From contig CM019065.1 in the NCBI GenBank assembly GCA_009667805.1, forward strand, positions 149,518,101 through 149,582,100: a stretch of 64,000 bases of DNA. Direction: 5' to 3'. This DNA is from Leptobrachium leishanense (lineage: Eukaryota; Chordata; Amphibia; Anura; Megophryidae). Numbering within the stretch: position 1 is the stretch's first letter; each line of letters begins with the position of its first letter. Positions 32,052 to 43,797 of this stretch are shown one piece after another. Made by a program: the position numbers and the translations under genes. The notes under the pieces are model-generated. The model saw only the letters and a program-made list of their open reading frames with translations. It was not told where the DNA came from and made no database searches.

Positions 32052-32995
32052 CACAGTCATGGCCGAAATTGTTGGCACCCCAGAATTTTTTTCAGAAAAT
32101 CAAGTATTTCTCAGAGAAAAGTATTGCAGTAACACATGTTTTGCTATACACATGCTTATTCCCTTTGTGTGTATTGGAACAAAACAAAAAAAGGGAAGAA
32201 AAAAAGCAAATTGGACATAATGTCACACAAAACTCCAAGAATGGGCTGGACAAAATTCTTGGCACCCTTTCAAAATTGTGGATAAATAAGATTGTTTCAA
32301 GCATGTGATGCTCCTGTAAACTCACCTGGGGCAAGTAACAGGTGTGGGCAATATAAAAATCACACCTGAAAGCAGATAAAAAGGTGAGAAGTTCACTTAG
32401 TCTTTGCATTGTGTGTCTGTGTGTGCCACACTAAGCATGGACAACAGAAAGAGGACAACTGTCTGAGGACTTGAGAACCAAAATTGTGGAAAAATATCAA
32501 CAATCCCAAGGTTACAAGTCCATCTCCAGAAATCTAGATTTGCCTTTGTCCACAGTGCGCAACATTATCAAGAAGTTTGCAACCCATGGCACTGTAGCTA
32601 ATCTCTCTGGGTGTGGACGGAAGAGAAAAATTGATGAAAGGTTGCAACGCAGGATAGTCCAGATGGTGGATAAGCAGCCCCAAACAAGTTCCGAAGAAAT
32701 TCAAGCTGTCCTGCAGGCTCAGGGAGCATCAGTGTCAGCGAGAACTATTCATCAACATTTAAACGAAATGAAACGCTATGGCAGGAGGCCCAGGAGGACC
32801 CCACTGCTGACACAGAGACATAAAAAAGTAGGACTACAGTTTGCCAAAATGTACTTGAGTAAGCCAAAATCCTTCTGGGAAAATGTCTTGTGTACAGATG
32901 AGAGCAAGATAGAGCTTTCTGGTACAGCACATCATTCTACTGTTTACCGAAAACGGAATGAGGCCTACAAAGTTTACTGGATTCCGCAACTATAA
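32052..32995 (+). pseudogene. Tc1-like transposon, 5' half only
   Basis: CAGTCATGGCCGAAATTGTT, following a TA-rich run, is a typical Tc1-family terminus. The transposase starts at the ATG at 32437 (MDNRKRTTV), shifts frame before SEDLRTKIV, then stays open to 32995. It shows the paired-like helix-turn-helix region (KSISRNLDLPLSTVRNIIKK), a GRPRR-type linker (YGRRPRRTP), the second HTH, and the first catalytic Asp in LCTDESKIE. The protein ends after YRKRNEAYKV. The second Asp, the Glu and the right terminus are missing, so the 3' half is deleted. Confidence 0.85.
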
Positions 32996-33002
32996 TTTGA
33001 TA

Positions 33003-33211
33003 TTTAACCCACTTCCGTCTCGCTTCTGCTCACAACACTCTGACCAAAGTGGCAGCACTCTGAATAAAGTGACTAATGATTAGCTAAATTTAAATGTCAG
33101 TACAGTACTCTCTACTTATTCTTCTCAATCGTTATGCCCCCTTCAACACAGTTGACAATACACTTATCCTTGCTGTCCGCAATCTTGGTATCAGTGGCAT
33201 TTCTGGCTCCT
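33003..33211 (+). pseudogene. L2-like LINE reverse transcriptase fragment, part 1
   Basis: Translation gives FNTVDNTLILAVRNLGISGI and then SGSWFS, equivalent to the FDTVDH...LGISG..WFSSYL block of L2-type reverse transcriptases. It breaks at 33212 where a second LINE is inserted and resumes at 34230. Confidence 0.7.
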
Positions 33212-33219
33212 GGTTCTCT

Positions 33220-34221
33220 TTATTATTATTATACTTTATTTATATAGTGCCAGCATATTCCACAGTGCTGAACAGTGGGCACAATATAGAAAGGGTTACA
33301 ATCCCATGAGACTGAACAACATTTTGACAAACTGGTACAGGAGGAAACAAAGGCCCTATTCACTTGGGAATTTACAATCTAGAAGGGTTGGGGTGGAAAC
33401 AGTAGGAGAGGACTGCAAGGTGAGAGTGATGGACTTTATTATTGAGTCGAGTGGTAGGCTTCCCTAAATAGGAATGTCTTAACGAAGCGTTTGAAGGAAG
33501 GAAAGATAGGGGAAAGTCTGACAGTATGATGGAGAGAGCATTCCAGAGGATGAGGGCTGTGCGTGAGAAATCCTGCAGTCTATCATGGGAAGAGGTGATG
33601 CGGGGAGAAGCTAGGTGCAGGTCACTGTTTGATCTTAGGGAGTGGGCTGGGGTATATTTGGTGTTTAATGAGGACAGATAGTGGGAAGCTGAGTTAGTGA
33701 GAGCTTTGTAGGTCAGGGTAAGGATTTTTTATTTAATTCTACAGTGGATGGGGAGCCAGTGAAGGGAATCGCAGAGAGGAGTGGCAGAGACAAAGCAACA
33801 GGTCAGGTGGATGAGCCTGGCAGAGGCATTCAGAATGGATTGTCGGGACGTGAGGTGAAATAGAGGGAGGCCAGCTAGAAGTTTATTACAATAGTCTAGT
33901 CAGGAGTTTACAAGGGCGTGGATAAGTTGCTTTATTTATTTATTTATAAAGTATTTTACCAGGAAGGATACATTGAGATTTCTCTCATTTTCAAGTATGT
34001 CCTGGGTTCAAGAAGCATTTGTGTTGTCAATGGTAAGAAATGACCAAATTCTGGAAATATTATGTAATTGGTAGCGGCAGGAGGAGGAAAGAGACTGGAT
34101 TTGGGGTATGAAGGAAAGAGCAGAGTCATGTGTAACTCCAAGACAGTGAACTTGGATTGATGGGAAGATAGTGATACCATCGACCATGATAGAGAAATCA
34201 GGAGGTGGGGACGCATTAGAG
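33220..34221 (-). mobile_element. 5'-truncated L2-like LINE inserted in reverse
   Basis: GGTTCTCT flanks it at 33212-33219 and 34222-34229. Read on the minus strand, it contains SIMVDGITIFPSIQVHCLGV, then ILNASARLIHLTCCFVSATP and LCDSLHWLPIHCRIK. These are conserved C-terminal blocks of L2-type reverse transcriptases. It ends with a GCACTATATAAATAAAGTAT-type 3' end and an (ATA)n tail. Several stops are present. A short SINE-like repeat (33932-34015) is inserted in it. Confidence 0.75.
33932..34015 (-). repeat. SINE/LINE-tail repeat, second copy
   Basis: Nearly identical to 16247-16330, including TTTACCAGGAAGGATACATT, with the same (TTTA)n end. It interrupts the minus-strand LINE between its NTNA and downstream blocks. 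Confidence 0.65.
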
Positions 34222-34229
34222 GGTTCTCT

Positions 34230-34716
34230 CCTCATCTGTCTCACAGATCTTGTAGTGTCTCCGTCGCTGGCTCCCTCCTTCCCCCCAGTACCTCTCTCAG
34301 TTGCAGTACCTCAAGATTCTCTTCTGGGTCCCATTCTCTTTTCGAACTACACCGCCTCTCTTAGTGCTCAAATTTTTTCCTCTGGTCTTTATCACTCTAT
34401 GCTAATGACACCCAGATCAACTCTACCGACCTCTTTCCCTGTGTGAAATTTTGTCATCGCCTGCATGTTTGCTGTTTCTGCTTGGATGACATCTCACTTT
34501 TTAAAGTTCAATCTCTCCAAAACTGAACTCCTTGTCTTTTCTCTCTCTAAATCTATCTCTCCTCCCTCTGTCCCCCTTCAGTTCAACAAAGCCGCCATTA
34601 CTTCTACCTCACAGGCTCGCTGCCCCAGTGTCCTCTTTGACTCCAATCTCTCCTTCACTCCTCACATACAGTTCCCTCACATACAGTTAACATCCAAATC
34701 ATGCCACTTTTGAGTT
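34230..34716 (+). pseudogene. L2-like LINE reverse transcriptase fragment, part 2
   Basis: Across two frames this reads VPQDSLLGPILFSNYTASL, a frameshifted YADDTQI equivalent (TATGCTAATGACACCCAGAT), then SHFLKFNLSKTELLVFSLSK and LFDSNLSFTPHI. These are the palm and thumb blocks of an L2-type reverse transcriptase in order. It continues part 1 across the nested insertion and ends near a second partial copy of CTCACATACAGTT. Confidence 0.75.
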
Positions 34717-34818
34717 AAACCTATCGCCCATATCCACCCTTTTCTAACTCTAACCTGTGTGCTTGGAGTTTCACTTAGGCCATTTCCATATCTTGACACA
34801 TAACTTAGTAACCCTTCT

Positions 34819-35923
34819 CAGGGGCGTAACTACCAGGGGTGCAGCAGGTGCCACTGCACCCGGGCCCCTGAGTCGGGGGCCCACAACCGGATGGGTGGGG
34901 GGCCCGGACTAGCCCTGCTTGCCCCCCAGTACAGGCAGGGGTCAGACACCTGGTCTCCTGTTTGATCGGCAGTGTGTGGGATCAAACTCCCATACGCTGC
35001 ACCAGAAGTAAAGGCCCTGCCGTGGGGAGAGGAGGAGGAAGAAGAGGACCGCTGCTCACATGGGGATGTGCTGGCCCCACCCCGCCCCCCTCCACAGCCA
35101 CGCAAAGCAGAGCCTCCTCCCCTGCTGTGCTGGAAGTGTCCAGCACATGCAGGGAGGGGAAGTGGAGAGAGTGGAGACCATACTTACCTATGGTAAGTAT
35201 GTAACAAGCTGGGTTGGGGTGTGTGTGTGTGTGTGTGTGTGCACGCAGAGGCTGGCTAATTACTGGGGGTCTGATAAAGGCTAATTACTGGGGGTCTCTG
35301 ATACTGGCTAAATACTGGGGGTTCCGATACTGGCTAATTACTGGGGGTTCTGATACAGGCTAATTACTGGGGGTCTCTGATACTGGCTAATTACTGTGGT
35401 CTCTGATACTGGCTAATTACTGGGGGTTCTGATACAGGCTAATTACTGGGGGTCTCTGATACTGGCTAATTACTGGTCTAAGATACTGGCTAATTACTGG
35501 GGTCTGATACTGGCTAATTACTGGGGGTCTCTGATACTGGCTAATTACTGGGGTCTCTGATACTGGCTAACTACTGGTGGTCTGATACTGGCTAATTAGT
35601 GGGGTTCTGATACTGGCTAATTAGTGGGGTTCTGATACTGGATAATTACTGGGGTCTGATACTGGCTAACTACTGGGGGTCTGATAATGGCTAATTACTG
35701 GGGTCTCTGATACTGGCTAATTACTGGGGGTCTGATACTGGCTGGTTAATTACCGGGGTCTGATATCTGGGGCCCGCGCAGAGGGTGAGTCTTGAAGGTG
35801 CGGGGCGTACTGGTATGCCCCGCTAACTTCAATGGCCCGCCTCGGCCCCTCCCCACAGCTGACGTGGGGGGGGGGCTTCATGGATTCTTGCACCGGGGCC
35901 TTAGGTTTCAAGTTACGCCTCTG
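34819..35923. mobile_element. GGGGCGTAACTA-type DNA transposon carrying a minisatellite
   Basis: The ends are CAGGGGCGTAACTACC and AGTTACGCCTCTG, an inverted pair common in vertebrate hAT-type non-autonomous elements. The flanks ACCCTTCT and CCTTTGAT do not form a clean 8 bp duplication. A (GT)n run (35216-35242) and a long minisatellite fill the interior. Confidence 0.6.
35250..35765. repeat. Minisatellite, ~25 bp unit, about 20 copies
   Basis: Variants of CTGATACTGGCTAATTACTG plus GGGGT(CT) repeat through the whole interval. Unit length varies from about 22 to 29 bp by loss of G's or of the CT dinucleotide. Confidence 0.93.
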
Positions 35924-36481
35924 CCTTTGATGTGTTTCTGCCATTCAATCTGCACAGCATAACCATTAGAATGAGGCATTTGGTAGCATTTTAAATAAGA
36001 CCACCTTCTTCAATGGCTATATCTGAACAACATAAGATACAAACCTATTCTGCTATGTACTTACTACTACCACAGAAGGACCTATACAATGCAATCTGGT
36101 GGCTATACACTATTTGTTAGTACTGTAACCAACCTTACTGGTCCATGGAGCAAAGATATGTGGCCCATACAAAAGGGGCTGACTCTAGAGGTCATCATGG
36201 ATGGGCATTAGTCAGCGTGCGCATGGCTTCACAGCCGTCATCTACCTCTCCACTTTATGTGGTTATATGCAGTTTGTTGGTAGGTTTGATGGGTGATCAG
36301 TGTGATGAGAAACATTAAAATGATGCATACATACATTAAGGCATCCTTGCTCCTGCGGGACTTTGAAACAGTATAGTGACCAACTGAAGGGAAGGGTCAA
36401 CCACTCAGGAGGATTCTGAAGAAGGACAAAAAAAACCTTTGGGCTAATATAAGATTATTCTCCAAGAAGCCTCCCCTGTAG

Positions 36482-36622
36482 AGCAGAGATCTCAAACTCT
36501 GTTTCCCCAGATGTTTCTGAACTACAACTCCTTTTATTCTCTGGCCATTTATTGCATTCAAAGAATTCTGGGAATTGTAGGCAATAAACATCTGGAGGGC
36601 CAGAGATTGAGATTCCTGCTGT
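36482..36622. repeat. MITE with CCCCAGATGTTT ends
   Basis: GAGATCTCAAACTCTG...CCCAGATGTTTCTGAACTAC at the left is inverted relative to TAAACATCTGGAGGGCCAGA at the right. Related ends occur at 50333-50905 and near 51600-51660. Confidence 0.55.
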
Positions 36623-38950
36623 AGAGACTGGGTCAATGTGCTAGGCTTCATATAGATTAGTTTGACAGAAATAATTGAATATTATTATTTGAAAATAAAT
36701 TCTTTATGGAAAGAATGTCAGATAACTAACAATTATGTGTGCGCGGGAATAACATGGGGGTCCATGAAATTTTGTTACTTAAGCTCCTCGTTATTTATTG
36801 TAAGGCGCTTTGTAAACTGATGACACTTTATAAATGATAATAGTGATAATATAACTACTACTAATACTAATAATATACTGTAGATGCAGCTTCAGCAGCA
36901 GTTTAAGGTGCCTAGTGCCCAGACTAATAACTGATACAACCACCAAATATCAAATGCTTTAGAATGTTGGTCGATTTTATGACAACTTCTTGTGTACACA
37001 GAACAGACACTGACTCCACAGCAACAGAAGATGGTACAACAACACCTACACACACTTAGCAGATTCTGCAACATCAAATGGTTTTATTTTGGAGCATATA
37101 TATATATGATAAATAACATGTTGACAGGGTCACAGAAATATCAAAAGAAACAGTAAAACGGTGCATAGATGTAGCAACACATTTAGAAACAGTATAAAAC
37201 ATTTAACAGTACACATGGATATCTGTAAATAATGTATGTGGATGCCTTCAATTCAGGTCTTGTTTTATTTTTCTAGAAAAGCTGAAAAACCAATGGCAGT
37301 CAGATATGATTAAGAATGTAACAAAGGAATGTATGTACACAAGAATATGTATATATCTACTCAGGAATAGCGGAGGTTGATGCACAGAAGCAGCACGACT
37401 GAGTGCCTTGAGGATTACATAACATACTGGAAGAATTGCAGAAAGCTCAGTAACCCTTGCATATATGTACAAGGATAGCAAAGGAAGCCTGTGCATATGT
37501 GGATCTTGCAAAGAATCCATCCAGTGTGCACAGAAAAGAGATACACAGCAGCAATCATGCAGTGAAGGTATATGAACAGTATTGTCGACAGGGCAATGTG
37601 ACAGTGTGTGCAGCCATGCAGGTATGGGTACAGTGTGCAGAGCCTGAATAAGAGTGCAGTGCAGGGAGTAGGGGTTTCTCAGGAGGTGCAGTGCCAGTGT
37701 GGTGTGCACAGGAGCAGCAGAAGGTGCTGAGGAGGATTTGGAATAATTTGTTTTCAGTTGCTGGCAGATTCCAGATAAAAAAGAATTTGGTTTCCTAGCA
37801 ACAGCAGCTGATTCCCATAATGAGTCCGTCCGTCTGCTGAGATCTCTTCATTTCATCCGTCCAGGCTAGGGGATCTGCTCTCCTGGGGATCGGGGGGTCT
37901 GCACCCCTGCACTCACCCCAGTCAAGCTCTGAGACCACTCAGCCCATCATATGTCTAACCAGACGGAGGCTGAGAGTGCGTGGGGTAAGACAGAGGGTCA
38001 GAGGTAAGTGACAGAGGCCAGGGGAAAAGATAACACTGAGGATGCTCAGTGTGAGCCAAAGTGATGGTTGGGTTCAGAGAGGCAATGGGCTAGTTGGTGG
38101 TGCAGAGAGACAGGTTGGGGTCATGAATGGAGAATATGTATGCATACATAGTGACATTCTAATACACAGCAAGATGAACCAAGACAATGCTGGGGAAGGG
38201 GTTAAAGGCAGGAGAGGGATAGCCAGATAGGGGTCAAGATTGAGAGGAAACCGGAGGGCACTGAAAGAGAAAAGGACTCAGTGAGATAAGATGAGATTGA
38301 GAGGAAAAGAAACTGGTGGCAGGAAGAATTAATAAGAAGGGGACTTGGAAACCAGGGGAATGTTGACAGGAAAAGGACTGCTAGTAGAGAGAGGGAAACA
38401 TCAAGAGCAAGAAGACCCCTCAGGGGTAGGAGAATTCTAAGAGGGAAAAGGACAGGGAACCGTCCAATAGGAGGTCACGACAGAGAGGAAGATGTCGGAA
38501 GGCACTGTCAGGGACCAGGACAGGAGGAGGTGAAGACATCTATGTGTAGTATGCTGGAGGGAAATAGGAAAGGTGGGCAGATAGGTGAGGTAGGGTCGGG
38601 AGGCTTGAAATTGGTTTATAGTTTAAAAATAAGGAAAGGTGTCATGGGAGCTGTGAAGGTGACATTCAGAGCATAATACTAGAGGTAGAGGGTCAAGAAG
38701 TGTTAGAGGATAGGAGGAGAATTAGGATGTTATCGAAGTGTCCTGGAGGGTCAATGAAATGCACAGAGGAACATATTTGGCTAAAAGGATGGAAATAGAA
38801 TGTTGGGGTCACTGGATACATAGGTCAAAAGAGAGAGGTGAAAGAAGATTGGAGGAAGAGCAAAGAGTAAGTAGCAGAGAGGGGGAGAGAAGGAGAACCA
38901 GGGAGGGTTAGAAGAGGGAGAGAGGAGGATTTACACAGTGTGCAGCCATC
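36623..38950. other. Region upstream of NPY receptor; purine-rich on plus strand
   Basis: No protein gene is supported. From about 37970 to 38940 the plus strand is strongly A+G-rich (GAGAGGAAA and AGGAGG runs). A minus-strand AATAAA-like site lies near 37083-37090, and open frames near 37248-37709 lack family resemblance. A minus-strand transcript cannot be excluded. Confidence 0.35.
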
Positions 38951-39041
38951 TGACAGTTTTCTCATCCCGCCCTCTCCCAGAGCTCTTCATCCTCTCCGGG
39001 TACCTGTGCCCAGCATCCTGACCCTCAACTGCAACTGACAA
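38950..39041 (+). other. Possible non-coding 5' exon of the NPY receptor gene
   Basis: CTCTCCCAGAGCTCTTCATC... runs to CAACTGACAA directly before a consensus GTAAGT donor at 39042-39047. The coding exon at 42105 has a good acceptor just upstream of the start codon, which implies a 5' UTR intron. NPY receptor genes commonly have one. The link between the two sites is inference. Confidence 0.35.
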
Positions 39042-39049
39042 GTAAGTGA

Positions 39050-39990
39050 CTCTTCTCGTGTCTCTTCTGATCTCTGTCCTGCGACTTCTTATAGCTGGAG
39101 CAGGTGCCCCATCATCAAAATCACATTAGCTATTCTATACTGATCCCCAGGTGATGGACAGCAGGTAGATCCACCTGCAGAGCAACCTTCATTTAATCCC
39201 TTTTTACCCATACATAGAATTGCATTATTTTTCCTTTCTTCTCTGGGAAAATGATTTATGATACAGGTTATTAGAGTAGAAGATTGTGAAGCTCTTTATC
39301 AAAGTGTTTGTCATCTATTTATCATACAATGCCCGATATTTATTCACTCCTGCATTTAATAGAGAAATATGCAATGCTTAAGACCACCTGCTTCCACCCA
39401 CTACCCATATACCTGCTGTAAACCTTTACACAGGATGAGACTGTATGATCATCCTCCCTATATCAATAGGAATCGTGTATCTCTGAGTACCTTCATGTAT
39501 TACCTAAATGTATCTCTGCAGAGTGTCCATCCCCACCAGAAGGGAACAAGCTATGGGTCAAGATTTATTGAAATTAATCCATTTAATCCAGTTCTAGATC
39601 CCTGGTTGTATCTGGCATAGGAAAACAGCATCATCCTTATGCATTTGTGGTAGAAAGGCTCCCATTGCTCTTAAACCTGAAGTGATGGTGGGTAGACAGT
39701 GCAAAGGATATTGGTTTATGTGGTTGAATAATGTTGATGGATGTTGTATGTCTTATTCATGAAATTTCAGTCTTGCTCAAAATGTAAATCAATAGAAATA
39801 GAACAAGGTCAATTGGACTGGTGTGAACTTTTTTAGACTGAAATGCACAGCATCCTGTACAATTCCCAACACCACTGAGTTTAGTGAATAACAGGACTAC
39901 AAGGTTACCGTTGCCAAGGCTGAAAAAATACCAAATTACACACACATTCAGCACAGCCAATACTGTACCAGTAGTTTGTTCTTAAAAGTC
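39050..39990. other. Putative 5' UTR intron, no recognised feature
   Basis: Ordinary AT-rich sequence with no recognisable exon, RNA gene or repeat family. Confidence 0.4.
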
Positions 39991-39998
39991 CTCTAGTG

Positions 39999-40182
39999 CA
40001 GAGGTCCCCAACCCTGGTCCTCAGGGCCCACTAACAGGCCAGGTTTTAAGGATTACCTTGGGGACATGCAGACTGAATCCTGCAATCACTGAGCAGCAAA
40101 TCATATCACCTGTGCTGTGCTTCAGCTATCTGGAAAATGTGGCCTGTTAGTGGGCCCTGAGGACCAGGGTTGGGAACCACTG
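39999..40182. mobile_element. hAT MITE, family A copy 1, exact 8 bp duplication
   Basis: It starts CAGAGGTCCCCAACCCTGGT and ends ACCAGGGTTGGGAACCACTG. CTCTAGTG flanks it at 39991-39998 and 40183-40190. The interior contains CTGAATCCTGCAATCACTGA and ATCACCTGTGCTGTGCTTCA, shared with the copies at 46747, 49641 and 50635. Confidence 0.88.
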
Positions 40183-40389
40183 CTCTAGTGTGACCAGCAC
40201 CAACAAAGATTCCAGCAGAAAAAAAATGAAGGAGAACAGGTGGCACTCCTCAAAAGGCTTAAGAAAGGGCGCATCTCAGCCGAAACATTGCTGTTTCTTA
40301 AATAAAATGCCTGTTTTCCTTTGAGGAGTGCCTGGTTCTCAATTTTTTCAACAGCAGCAAAGATGGCAGCATACACCTCTTGGCTTAAA

Positions 40390-41350
40390 GGGACCCTTCA
40401 GCCTCCTTGACCAAATCAAGGGCTTGTTTTAATTCAATCAGCAGATATTGCGATAAAAACATAGGTTGGTTCAGACGATCCCCCCCCCCAAATATCGGCA
40501 GCTTCAATTGTAAAAAAAAAATTGATCGCAGCCGATATTTGATAAATGGCCCCTTGTTCATGAAGTCCGGGAAGGAAAAAAAAAAGCCGATTTTATTTTT
40601 TTTATTTTTTGTATGAACGTCTATCTACTGCTAGTAACTCTAATCCTTAACATTTTTAGGGTTAGGTTTAGGATATTTCCAAGAGGTAAATTTCAATTGA
40701 CAAATCAACAAATTAAGGGTATTCCATATGATTTTCCATTTCCTACATGAAAATTCATTTTCTACTCCTTTCACCATTTACAATTTTTTCCAAGATGAGC
40801 TTACTTACCAATAAATTCTCTTTGAATTGCTAAAGCCGATATTTCCATTAAAAAGTATAGCTGCAAGAGCCAATTTTGAAATCATATTATTATTTGGAAT
40901 GTAAATACCAGTATGCCCTTTTTTGAGTATCCCTAACTGAAAAATGGCCGAATTACAGCCAGAAACGGTGCTGGTTTTGGCTTTAGCCTAGGGCTGAACT
41001 AAATCGAGCCCAAGTTACTTAAAGAAACACGCTACTGAAAAACAAAGTTCCCTTTATTTTGCCCATAAATAATTGGGCAGAGGCTCCTGACCAATTATTT
41101 TCATTACTCACCTTTTGTCCCTATCCCTGCCCACTGCTCCTCCTCTTCGGCTCAGGGACTCCATAACTTGGATCTGGTGACCAGCAAACAGTTACTTCAA
41201 ATATTCCAGATGCTGGTGATGCTGGGTGGGGTGGAGGAACCTCCTCCACTTCCCCAGCTTTTTCTGCCTGATCAGGGTAGCAGTGAAAGGGGTCACATCC
41301 TGACCCACATTAAGACAATATAATGGTTAGGGTGAGTGTCCCTTTAATTG
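40390..41350. repeat. Repeat-derived sequence within the putative intron
   Basis: Contains an inverted pair AAATATCGGC/GCCGATATTT (about 40490-40540) and a further GCCGATATTT near 40845. A TTAAAGAAACACGCTACTG to GTGAGTGTCCCTTTAA pair (41029-41346) looks like a TTAA-type MITE. No coding region is supported. Confidence 0.4.
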
Positions 41351-42104
41351 GTCATAATGTGCTATGGTTCCCCCTCAACCCCTTTCCTGGCTGTTTATGC
41401 AGACTGTGACTACTTTCCAAAGAATAATTCTTCCCTTTGCCTGGAAGGCTGTCAATCAGCTCATGTTGTGAGAGGAAGGAGGAAACCTCAGCCATGGTTT
41501 ATTGTCTGCTGTGGTTTGAGATGTTTCTAGGGTGGTTTCAAAATGAAAAGCCTTATCATAGTGTCTCAAGTATATGATTTGTGTTTGCTACTGCATCCTA
41601 TTTGTATAACTAAAAATTTAACAAAGTAAAGAAAATGAACAAACTATTAATAACATCCCCAACCCCCATTTCTTCTGACATGCCAATGGGAATAAAGATT
41701 TGCCAACTTGTTGACAATGACAAGCGCTGTTAATCTATCCCTGGGATATTAATAGGGAATTGTAAAAATGTATTTAATTCCATTCAAAATATCTAGTCTT
41801 AAACCTCAAACGTTATTTCATCCCTGGATTTATGTGTAGCCAGAATTTGCTGTAATATAATTCTGTGTTTTTGAATCTTCTAGTTCTATCACCCTTTCCC
41901 ACCTCTGTGTAGGGAATATAACTGTGGCAGTTAATTAAAATATTTCAGATGAGGGAGATTGCAGATGATACAAGGCTGTACATATAATTAAATTTCCATC
42001 ATTATCCTTTGAAATATATTTAGATTACTTATTAAGAGGCATTGTTATGGCTGAGCAAAGTATTTCAGAGATATTGTCATCACTTTTATTTATATTCGTT
42101 GCAG

Positions 42105-42138
42105 GTCTGGCATCAGGAAAAAAATTAGTTTTAAAAGA
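42105..42138 (+). other. 5' UTR of NPY receptor coding exon
   Basis: A TATATTCGTTGCAG acceptor ends at 42104, 34 bases before the ATG. This places the start codon near the 5' edge of the exon, as in many NPY-family receptor genes. Confidence 0.65.
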
Positions 42139-43251
42139 ATGGAAGACTACCTGCGTCTTTTGTACCTAAATTTGTCTAGGCGATTGGGCCCTACCTGGGA
42201 AGGCGAGGACCCTTGCACAGACTCTGTCGGCAATGTGACCTTCCTTGTTGTAGCCTACAGTGCTCTGATTGCAGTTGGGCTCATCGGAAACTCATGTCTT
42301 GTCTTTGTCATTGCTCGACAGCGGGAGATGCGAAACGTCACCAACATATTTATCGCCAACCTATCCTGCTCTGATATACTTATGGCACTGGTGTGTCTAC
42401 CGGTTACTGTTATCTACACACTAATGAATAGGTGGATTCTGGGGGAGGCGCTCTGCAAGGTGACACCCTTTGTACAGTGCATCTCAGTCACAGTGTCTGT
42501 GCTGTCACTGGTCCTCATTGCCTTGGAAAGACACCAGCTTATTATCCATCCAACTGGTTGGAAACCTTTGCCATGGCACGCCTACCTGGCAGTAGCTGTC
42601 ACCTGGGCCGTATCTTGCTTCATTTCCCTACCTTTCCTCTCCTTCAGTATCCTTACTAAACACCCATTCCAAAATCTCTCTCTGCCATTTGACCCATTCA
42701 TTGACTACTTTGTTTGTACAGACAGCTGGCCTTCTGAAAACCACCGTCTAGCTTACACCACTTGTCTCCTGCTCTTCCAGTATTGCCTACCACTGCTGCT
42801 CATCCTCTTGTGCTATCTACGTATTTTCCTAAGGTTGCGGAGAAGGAGGGATGTGGTGGAGCGAGCAGGAGGAGGAGAAGCTGGAGGGCGCAAAGGTGGA
42901 CACCGTCGGGTCAATATCATGCTGCTTTCAATTGTTGTGGCCTTTGGGCTGTGTTGGCTTCCACTCACGGTTTTCAATGCACTCTTCGACTGGAATCATG
43001 ATTATATCTCAGTGTGTTACCACAACCTCATTTTCTCCCTCTGCCACCTCGCAGCTATGGCATCCACGTGTGTCAATCCAGTAATGTATGGGTTCCTCAA
43101 TAGCAACTTCCAGAAAGAAGTGAAGACCCTTTTACTACGCTGCCGATGTGCTGGGGGCAGGGACAGATACGAGAGTTTTCCACTCTCCACAGTCAGCACT
43201 GAAGTGTCAAAAGCCTCTCTGCAAAGTGTCACCAATGGAAGCCATGCATGA
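42139..43251 (+). CDS. Neuropeptide Y receptor, Y1 subfamily (Y8-like, or Y4-like)
   Basis: A complete 370-residue rhodopsin-class receptor with seven membrane segments (about 33-57, 68-92, 105-127, 147-168, 207-231, 258-281, 295-318). It would bind NPY/PYY/PP peptides and couple to Gi/o. Key residues: N-glycosylation sites Asn11 and Asn32, Asn51 (TM1), Asp79 (TM2), Cys106-Cys193 disulfide, Glu-Arg-His in place of DRY (130-132), FGLCWLP in TM6, NPVMY in TM7, and Cys335/Cys337 for palmitoylation. [14 protein letters not shown] and PTGWKP sequences and the C-terminal [14 protein letters not shown] are Y1-subfamily hallmarks. Features are intermediate between Y1 ([13 protein letters not shown]) and Y4 ([12 protein letters not shown]). 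This suggests Y8, a subtype lost in mammals, but a tree is needed to decide. No frame damage. Confidence 0.93.
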   Translation: MEDYLRLLYLNLSRRLGPTWEGEDPCTDSVGNVTFLVVAYSALIAVGLIGNSCLVFVIARQREMRNVTNIFIANLSCSDILMALVCLPVTVIYTLMNRWILGEALCKVTPFVQCISVTVSVLSLVLIALERHQLIIHPTGWKPLPWHAYLAVAVTWAVSCFISLPFLSFSILTKHPFQNLSLPFDPFIDYFVCTDSWPSENHRLAYTTCLLLFQYCLPLLLILLCYLRIFLRLRRRRDVVERAGGGEAGGRKGGHRRVNIMLLSIVVAFGLCWLPLTVFNALFDWNHDYISVCYHNLIFSLCHLAAMASTCVNPVMYGFLNSNFQKEVKTLLLRCRCAGGRDRYESFPLSTVSTEVSKASLQSVTNGSHA

Positions 43252-43797
43252 GGTGTCATGTACGAACTCTGATGGAGGTGTAGGGTGGCCAGGTCTATGT
43301 GATCCGGGGTTCTGTTTTATGTAGTAATTTTGTAACCCAATTATTAAACCAGGAAGAGTATCCCCTCAGAGGAGGGACTCAAATTTTTCATATTGTTGTC
43401 AGAGTTGTAAGCTGCTTGGTTTATGTAAGCTACAACCCATCTTCAATGGCTTGACACAATGTCCGGATATAATATAGTACACCATTATAAGTTATTTTTC
43501 TCCTGTCTCTAAAAGTGTGCACGTTATGCTGGTGTGCCACACTTTAAAAAAAACACTCTTATTTCTGCTTTATCACTTCACATTCTAAGTAAAGGGACCA
43601 CCATAAAGGATATGTTTAACCTCAATCTTGTATCAGTGTGGCAAGATGGAAGAGTATGAGATATCACAATGCTCAATGCATATTTCCCTGGACACTTTTA
43701 TTTCAACACATTTAGTTCAGTGTGACAAATCCTGGGAACGTTTGATCACGGTTTCAACCTCACAGCAGCTCACAATTTAAATTTATATTTATGCACA

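Noticed and set aside
35250..35765. CRISPR or satellite RNA reading of the 25 bp repeats
   Set aside because: Head-to-tail minisatellite without spacers; eukaryotic context.
37248..37709. 153-codon minus-strand frame upstream of the receptor
   Set aside because: No family resemblance, unusual His/Leu/Cys-rich composition, and no supporting splice pattern. A minus-strand AATAAA nearby is not enough.
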